This document shows, piece after piece, positions 58,833 to 64,000 of a stretch of 64,000 nucleotides of DNA. Under the pieces are notes generated by a model. That model did no database searches and was not told the origin of the DNA. It worked only from the letters and a program-made list of their open reading frames with translations. Each line of letters opens with the position of its first letter. Position 1 is the stretch's first letter. Source of the DNA: G963666895 sp963666895 (GTDB lineage Bacteria; Desulfobacterota; Desulfovibrionia; Desulfovibrionales; Desulfovibrionaceae); NCBI GenBank assembly GCA_963666895.2, contig CAXXNS010000002.1, positions 62,001-126,000 of the forward strand. The letters are read 5' to 3'. The translations under genes and the position numbers were made by a program.

Positions 58833-61483
58833 ACAAAAAGAAGATCAACGCCCATACGGTCATTACCGCCCATTCCAACGCGGACTTCGACGCCCTGGCG
58901 GCCATGATCGCGGCCAGCAAGCTCTATTCCGAGGCCGTGCTCATCTTCCCGGGCACGCAGGAAAAGAACCTGCGGAATTTCTACATCCAGTCCACCACCT
59001 ATTTGTTCAACTTTCGGAATTTCAAGGACATCGATCCGGATTCCGTGCGCTTGCTGGTGGTGGTGGACACGCGCCAGAAGTCCCGGCTCCAACACATCGA
59101 ACCCCTGCTGGACAACTCCAAGGTGGTGGTCCACGCCTACGACCACCACCCGGACACGGACGAGGACGTGGAGGCCGTGAAAAGCGTGGTCCTGCCCTGG
59201 GGCTCCACCACGGCCATCCTAGTGGACGAAATCCAAAAACAAGGGCTCACCGTAGGGCCGGACGAGGCCACCATCCTGGGCCTGGGCATCTTCGAGGATA
59301 CGGGCTCCTTTTCCTTTAATTCCACCACGGAGCACGACTTCAACGCGGCCGGATGGCTCAAGACCCAGGGCATGGACCTGAGCGTCATCGCGGACCTGCT
59401 CACCCGGGAGCTTTCCTCGGACCAAATATCCATTCTCAACGAGCTGCTCGACTCGGCCACCACCCACGACATCCACGGAGTCGGGGTGGTGATCACCGAG
59501 GTGAGCACCGAGCGGTTCATTAATGATTTCGCTTTTCTGGTCCACAAAGTCATTGACATGGAGAACATGCGTGTCCTGTTCGCCCTGGGCCGCATGGCCG
59601 ACCGCATCCACGTGGTGGCCCGGTCCAAGAGCCCGGACGTGGACGTGGGCCAGATATGCTCCTCCCTGGGCGGCGGCGGCCACGCCTATGCGGCCTCGGC
59701 TACCATCAAGGACAAGACCCTGGCCGAGGTGCGCGACGACCTGTTCGCCCTGCTCTACTCCCACGTCAATCCGCAGTTGGTGGTGGACTCGCTCATGTCC
59801 CGCCCGGCCGTGACCATCGAGGACGACGTGAGCATCCACGATGCGGTGGAGCTCATGACGCGCTACTCGCTCAAGGCTTTGCCCGTGGTGGCCGAGGGCA
59901 CCATGAAGACCGTGGGCCTGCTCGATCATCACCTGGCGGACAAGGCCGTGTCCCACAAGCTGGGCGATATGCCCGTGGGCGAATACATGATCCAGGACTT
60001 CTCCGTGGTGCCCCCGGACACGGAGTTGTACGAGGTTATGGAGATCATTCTCGGCAAACGGCAACGCCTTGTACCGGTTGAGGAAAACGACCGGATCATC
60101 GGCGTGATCACCAAGACCGACCTGGTCAACCTGCTCATCGAGGAACCGGCCCGCATCCCGGAATCCCTGCTGCCCCAGCGCGCGCGCGAACGGAACATCC
60201 GGACCATCCTGCGCAACCGGTTGCCCAAACGGTGGTACGAACTTTTGGAAGAATCCGGGAAACTGGCCCAGGACATGGGCTGCCTGGCGTATACCGTGGG
60301 CGGATTCGTGCGCGACATCATGCTCGGCCGCCCCAATCTGGACCTGGACCTGGTGGTGGAGGGCGACGGCATCGAGTTCGCCCGCCGGCTGGCCGATCGT
60401 TACCACGGCCGCATCAAGGCCCACCACAAGTTCAAGACCGCGGTGGTCATCTTTCCGGACGACTCGCGCGTGGACGTGGCCACGGCCCGGCTGGAATACT
60501 ATGAATACCCGGCCGCCCTGCCCACGGTGGAGCTCTCCTCCATCAAGATGGACCTGTTCCGCCGCGACTTTACGGTCAACGCCCTGGCCGTGTCCCTGAA
60601 CCCGACCAGCTTCGGCCAGGTACAGGACTTTTTTGGAGCCCAGCGCGACATCCGGGACAAGATCATCCGAGTGCTGCACTCCTTGTCGTTCGTGGAAGAC
60701 CCGACAAGAATATTGCGGGCTATTCGTTTTGAACAGCGCTTCGGCTTCACCATTGGCGGCCAGACCTTGCGGCTGATCAAGAACGCCCTGCACCTCAACC
60801 TGTTCAACCGCTTGTCCGGCAGCCGCATCTTCCACGAACTGACCCTGATCCTGGACGAGGAAACCCCGCTGGACAGCCTGGGGCGGCTCCAGGAACTGGG
60901 CATCCTTCAGGCCCTGCACCCGGACCTGGAATTGACCTCCAAGCGGGCCGACGTGCTTGAGGAACTGGAAAAAGTCAGGAACTGGTATGGATTGCTGTAC
61001 ATCAAGCCCGACCCCACGCCCTGGAAGATGTACTTCCTGGGCCTGACCATGGGCCTGAAGCGGGAGCAGGCCCGGGACATCCTGCGCCGCCTCAATCTGT
61101 CCCGCCGGGACAAGAACGAGTTTCTGACCCTGCGCGAGCAGATCAGCGAGGCTCTGGGCAGCCTCATGGGCTGGCGTGAAAAGACAAACAATTTGTCTGA
61201 ATTGTGCGAAACCCTGGACCCCATTCCCGTGGAAGGCGTGCTGTTCATCATGGCCAAGAGCCGCCGCGAGGAGGTTCGGCGCAACATCTCCCAATTCCTG
61301 GCCAACACCCGGTACTCGCGCATCAAGATCACGGGCCGGGACCTGGAGCGCGTGGGCATCCCGCCCGGGCCCATCTACGGAACCATCCTTTCCAAGGTCC
61401 GCTGGGCCTTTATCGACGGCCAGGCCAAGACCCGCAAGTCACAGATGGAACTGGCCGAACGGCTCTGGAAGGAGCACGGCTAG
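58829..61483 (+). CDS. Multidomain tRNA nucleotidyltransferase (DHH-DHHA1-CBS-CBS-CCA)
   Basis: 884 residues with a GTG start. Residues 1-310 are a DHH phosphoesterase with DHHA1 (AHSNADFDALAAM, AYDHHPDTDED, GGGGHAYAASATIKD). Two CBS domains span about 318-440 (VDSLMSRPAVTIEDDVSIHDAVELM, DFSVVPPDTELYEVMEIIL). The C-terminal half is a class II polyA/CCA polymerase with GGFVRDIMLGRPNLDLDLVVEGDG and RRDFTVNALAVS. It likely adds or repairs tRNA CCA ends; the DHH part suggests linked nanoRNA or dinucleotide hydrolysis. Confidence 0.93.
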   Translation: MNKKKINAHTVITAHSNADFDALAAMIAASKLYSEAVLIFPGTQEKNLRNFYIQSTTYLFNFRNFKDIDPDSVRLLVVVDTRQKSRLQHIEPLLDNSKVVVHAYDHHPDTDEDVEAVKSVVLPWGSTTAILVDEIQKQGLTVGPDEATILGLGIFEDTGSFSFNSTTEHDFNAAGWLKTQGMDLSVIADLLTRELSSDQISILNELLDSATTHDIHGVGVVITEVSTERFINDFAFLVHKVIDMENMRVLFALGRMADRIHVVARSKSPDVDVGQICSSLGGGGHAYAASATIKDKTLAEVRDDLFALLYSHVNPQLVVDSLMSRPAVTIEDDVSIHDAVELMTRYSLKALPVVAEGTMKTVGLLDHHLADKAVSHKLGDMPVGEYMIQDFSVVPPDTELYEVMEIILGKRQRLVPVEENDRIIGVITKTDLVNLLIEEPARIPESLLPQRARERNIRTILRNRLPKRWYELLEESGKLAQDMGCLAYTVGGFVRDIMLGRPNLDLDLVVEGDGIEFARRLADRYHGRIKAHHKFKTAVVIFPDDSRVDVATARLEYYEYPAALPTVELSSIKMDLFRRDFTVNALAVSLNPTSFGQVQDFFGAQRDIRDKIIRVLHSLSFVEDPTRILRAIRFEQRFGFTIGGQTLRLIKNALHLNLFNRLSGSRIFHELTLILDEETPLDSLGRLQELGILQALHPDLELTSKRADVLEELEKVRNWYGLLYIKPDPTPWKMYFLGLTMGLKREQARDILRRLNLSRRDKNEFLTLREQISEALGSLMGWREKTNNLSELCETLDPIPVEGVLFIMAKSRREEVRRNISQFLANTRYSRIKITGRDLERVGIPPGPIYGTILSKVRWAFIDGQAKTRKSQMELAERLWKEHG

Positions 61484-61547
61484 ACCCCGGCCCCACCTCC
61501 TTGCCGCCCTTGCTTCCCCGCGGGCATAGAGTGTACATTGACCCACC

Positions 61548-62012
61548 ATGAGCGCCACCAGGGTTTCCGTCATCGGCGCGGGCAGTTGCGGCCCGGACAC
61601 CACGGACGCGGCCTACGCCCTGGGCCGGGGCATCGCCAAGCAGGGTCATTTGCTGGTCTGCGGCGGCCTGGGCGGGGTCATGGAGGCGGCCTGCCGGGGC
61701 GCGGTGGAGGCCGGGGGCGACACCCTGGGAATCCTGCCCGGAATCGACCGGCTGGACGCCAACCCCTGGGTGCGCACGGCCCTGGCCACGGGGCTCGGGG
61801 CCATGCGTAATTATCTCGTGGTGTTGAACGGCGATATCGTGGTGGCCGTGGAAGGCCGGGCCGGAACCCTGTCCGAGATCGGACTGGCCCTCAAGTCCGG
61901 CCGCACCGTGGTGGCCCTGGGGCGCTACGCCGGGCTGGACGGGGTGCAACCGGCCCGGGACGTGGACCAGGCCCTGGACATGATCCAAGGCCATTTTCAA
62001 GGATCTTTATAA
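61548..62012 (+). CDS. LOG/TIGR00725-family Rossmann protein
   Basis: 154 residues. VIGAGSCGPDTTDAAYALGRGIAKQGHLLVCGGLGGVMEAACRGAVEAGG is the SLOG-type nucleotide fold. The GGxGGxM motif and AVEGRAGTLSEIGLALKSGRTV match the lysine-decarboxylase-like/LOG group, TIGR00725 branch. Such proteins bind or cleave nucleotide derivatives. The exact reaction is unknown. Confidence 0.85.
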   Translation: MSATRVSVIGAGSCGPDTTDAAYALGRGIAKQGHLLVCGGLGGVMEAACRGAVEAGGDTLGILPGIDRLDANPWVRTALATGLGAMRNYLVVLNGDIVVAVEGRAGTLSEIGLALKSGRTVVALGRYAGLDGVQPARDVDQALDMIQGHFQGSL

Positions 62013-62024
62013 GGATAGTCGACA

Positions 62025-62522
62025 ATGGATGTTCTGTGGGCGCCTTGGCGCATGCAATATATCTTGGGACCAAAGCCCGACGAATGCGTGTTCTGCCTGC
62101 CCGAGGACACTTCGGGCGACCGGGAGCGGCTGGTGCTCCACCGCGGCCGGACCAGCTTCGTGATCATGAACAAGTTCCCCTACAACAGCGGGCACCTCAT
62201 GGTCTGCCCGTTTCGCCACGTGAGCTGCATCACCGACCTGACCCCGGAGGAACGCCAGGAATGCATGGACCTGCTGGCCATCAGCGTCCAGGCCATGCAA
62301 CAGGCCTTCGCGCCCCAGGGCATCAACGCCGGGCTCAACCTCGGCGAGGCGGCCGGCGCGGGCATCGCCAGCCACATGCATTTCCAGATCGTCCCCCGCT
62401 GGAACGGGGACGCCTCGTTCATGGCCGTGTTCGGAGAAACGCGGGTGGTGCCGGAATACCTGGACGCCACCTGGGCCAGACTCAAGCCCCTGTTCGAAAC
62501 CCTGTGCAACCAAGGAGCCTGA
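62025..62522 (+). CDS. HIT-family hydrolase/phosphorylase (Ap4A-type)
   Basis: 165 residues. MDVLWAPWRMQYILGP, CVFC with a further conserved region, VIMNKFPYNSGHLMVCPFRHV, and the catalytic SHMHFQIVPRWNGD. The triad reads H-x-H-x-Q rather than H-x-H-x-H, as in nucleotide transferases of this superfamily. It therefore probably acts as a diadenosine tetraphosphate phosphorylase-like enzyme. Confidence 0.88.
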   Translation: MDVLWAPWRMQYILGPKPDECVFCLPEDTSGDRERLVLHRGRTSFVIMNKFPYNSGHLMVCPFRHVSCITDLTPEERQECMDLLAISVQAMQQAFAPQGINAGLNLGEAAGAGIASHMHFQIVPRWNGDASFMAVFGETRVVPEYLDATWARLKPLFETLCNQGA

Positions 62523-62523
62523 C

Positions 62524-62886
62524 GTGCGCTACGTAAAACTCTTTTTTCTGGTCCTTTTTCTCGGCGTAGCCGTGCTCTTTCTGATCCAGAACTACGAGAC
62601 CCTGACCCGCCAGTTCCAACTGGAGCTCAATTTCTACTTCTTCGCCCTGCTCGGCCCCGCCCTGCCCCTGTACATCGTCATCCTGGGCGCGTTCCTGCTG
62701 GGCGTGGCCCTGAGCCTGATCTTTTTCCTTATGGACAAGATCACCTCGGCCGGCCAGCTCAAGGCCTGCCGCCGCAAGCTGGCCCGGTTGGAGCAGGAGG
62801 TGACCTCCCTGCGCAACCTGCCCCTGCAGGAGCAGCCCTTTGGCGTTGAACCGGACACCGGGATCGGACGCCCGGACTCCCTGTAG
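62524..62886 (+). CDS. lapA: LapA-domain membrane protein
   Basis: 120 residues, GTG start. Two membrane helices (about 1-22 and 45-72) with LIQNYETLTRQFQLELNF between them, then a coiled segment (KACRRKLARLEQEVTSLR). This is the DUF1049/LapA layout. It lies two bases after the HIT gene and 12 before lapB, with which it works in LPS assembly control. Confidence 0.85.
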   Translation: MRYVKLFFLVLFLGVAVLFLIQNYETLTRQFQLELNFYFFALLGPALPLYIVILGAFLLGVALSLIFFLMDKITSAGQLKACRRKLARLEQEVTSLRNLPLQEQPFGVEPDTGIGRPDSL

Positions 62887-62898
62887 CCGGAGGCCCGC

Positions 62899-64000
62899 GT
62901 GAGCTGGAACCCCTTCCGCAAGGGATCGAAATCCCAGGCACAAGCGCGTTCTTACGAGGACGTGCCGGACCGTCGCGGCGACTACCTGCCCGCCCAGGAC
63001 ACCAAGGCGGCCATCGACGACCTGTCCCGGGTGGTGCGCAACAACTCCGAGGTGGTGGAGATCTACCTGGCCCTGGGCAGCCTGTACCGTTCCCAGGGCG
63101 AGATCGAGCGGGCCATCCAGATCCGCAACAACCTCATCGTCCGGCCCGGCCTGGACCCGCGCTTCAAGGCCCGGGCCTATTTCGAGCTGGGCCGGGACTT
63201 TCGGCGGGCCGGGTTCCTGGACCGGGCGCACAACGCATTCGCCAAGGCCAAGGAACTGGGCGGCGATCCGGACAACATCACCCTGGAAGAGGCCAAGCTG
63301 GCCGCCCAGCGCGGGGATTTCACGGCCTCGGCCGATTTGTACGGCCAACTGGGACGCCATCTGGCCCAGGCCCACTACCTGGTGCGCAAGGCCCAGGAGT
63401 GCTTCGCGGCCCAGGACGAGTCCCAGGGCGCCAAGTTGCTCCGCCATGCCCTCAAGGTCTATCCTGCCTCGGTGGAGGCCTGGCTGGAAAAGCTGCTCCA
63501 GGCAGTGGACCATTCCAAACCTTCGGAATTCAGCAAGATTCTGGCCCAGGGGCTGGAGGCCGTGGAGCCCGTGCTCCGTTTCGTGCTCCTGGAGGGACTG
63601 GTGGAGGTCCTGGCCTGCCAGAGCGGCCCGGCCTGCGACCTGCCGGAAAAGGCCAAGCCCGTGCTGGACCCGGACCTTGGCCAGGCCGTGGTGGAGGCCG
63701 TGGATTCCCTGTCCCCGGACGCCCTGCTCTGCTACTTCGCGGCCAAGCTGCTGCTCCTGGCCGGGGACGACCACATGGCCGAATCCTGGTTCGAGCGCAC
63801 CCTGCTCACGGAGCCGGAATTCTGGCTGGCTAGGCTGGAACTGTTCGGGCTGTCCCTGAACAAGGAGGAGATTTCCTCCTACCTGGCCGAGCAATTGGAC
63901 TATTTCCTCCACCTGGCCCACCAGGTGAAGCGCTTCGTGTGCAGCCGGTGCGGATTGCGGCGCGACCATCTGTTCTTCATCTGCCCGCGCTGCCACAGCT
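62899..64000 (+). CDS. lapB: LapB (YciM)-type TPR protein with C-terminal rubredoxin-like zinc site (3' truncated)
   Basis: GTG start after CCGGAGG, and open to the window end (about 367 residues seen). TPR units fill the chain, for example SEVVEIYLALGSLYRSQGEIERAIQIRNNLI, and ARAYFELGRDFRRAGFLDRAHNAF, which is the conserved LapB segment. The visible end RFVCSRCGLRRDHLFFICPRCHS is the rubredoxin-like metal site. There is no strongly hydrophobic N-terminal anchor. LapB tunes LpxC turnover in enterobacteria; here the role is inferred. Confidence 0.9.
   Translation, partial: MSWNPFRKGSKSQAQARSYEDVPDRRGDYLPAQDTKAAIDDLSRVVRNNSEVVEIYLALGSLYRSQGEIERAIQIRNNLIVRPGLDPRFKARAYFELGRDFRRAGFLDRAHNAFAKAKELGGDPDNITLEEAKLAAQRGDFTASADLYGQLGRHLAQAHYLVRKAQECFAAQDESQGAKLLRHALKVYPASVEAWLEKLLQAVDHSKPSEFSKILAQGLEAVEPVLRFVLLEGLVEVLACQSGPACDLPEKAKPVLDPDLGQAVVEAVDSLSPDALLCYFAAKLLLLAGDDHMAESWFERTLLTEPEFWLARLELFGLSLNKEEISSYLAEQLDYFLHLAHQVKRFVCSRCGLRRDHLFFICPRCHS

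Overview
This is a GC-rich bacterial chromosome segment, densely packed on both strands. Its gene content fits a sulfate-reducing member of the Desulfovibrionales (Desulfovibrio/Pseudodesulfovibrio-like). The pointers are a cobaltochelatase CbiK carrying a signal peptide in a B12 operon, a YedF selenium protein, an OFA-type MFS carrier, a PEP-CTERM-like tail ending in an Ala-Trp-Leu-Leu-Gly motif, and a DHH-CBS-CCA nucleotidyltransferase. The assignment is an inference: no rRNA or dissimilatory sulfite reductase gene lies in the window.

3-11409 is a phosphonate (C-P lyase) locus. phnGHIJKLM plus a 2H-phosphoesterase (DUF1045) form one tightly overlapping minus-strand operon. phnF, a GntR/UTRA regulator, reads the other way from the promoter region, and phnCDE (transporter) is a second minus-strand operon. 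A hexapeptide-repeat transferase of the phosphonate-associated type closes the locus. No phnN or phnP is visible. 11593-15139 is a signalling operon: a three-PAS histidine kinase with a probable 5' frameshift, a lone receiver, and a receiver-HD-GYP protein. A collapsed tyrosine-phosphatase-like pseudogene and the tmRNA gene ssrA follow.

15979-19931 holds a 126-bp inverted-repeat element, a radical SAM protein, several small exported proteins (one with three cysteine-rich repeats) and tRNA-Met. 20005-36571 is mostly housekeeping: uppP, lptF/lptG, engB, aroQ, efp, ftsK, lolA, an rluB-type synthase, yedF, a DUF374 acyltransferase, gcvT, an inositol-phosphatase family gene, a Nudix gene, a rimI-like gene, pgk, tpiA and secG. 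A second copy of the 126-bp element sits beside gcvT.

36648-43221 is an integrated element in the 3' end of tRNA-Leu(GAG), bounded by an 18-bp direct repeat. Its GC-rich core has a tyrosine integrase, a ParB-like protein and a serine recombinase. Its AT-richer cargo is a zinc-ribbon membrane protein and a two-gene cassette (coiled-coil membrane protein plus small acidic protein) that I cannot assign to a known family. This cassette is the best candidate for something undescribed.

43639-55993 carries a PEP-CTERM-like protein, a GAF/HisKA_2 kinase, an MFS-GNAT fusion, a PilZ protein, a cobalamin operon under a B12 riboswitch with an attenuator-like terminator (cbiK, btuC, btuD, btuF, cbiL), a large exported repeat protein and a small YHS-like protein. 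56047-64000 has folK, an LL-diaminopimelate-type aminotransferase, xerD, the DHH-CBS-CCA enzyme, a LOG-like protein, a HIT protein, and lapA plus the start of lapB.
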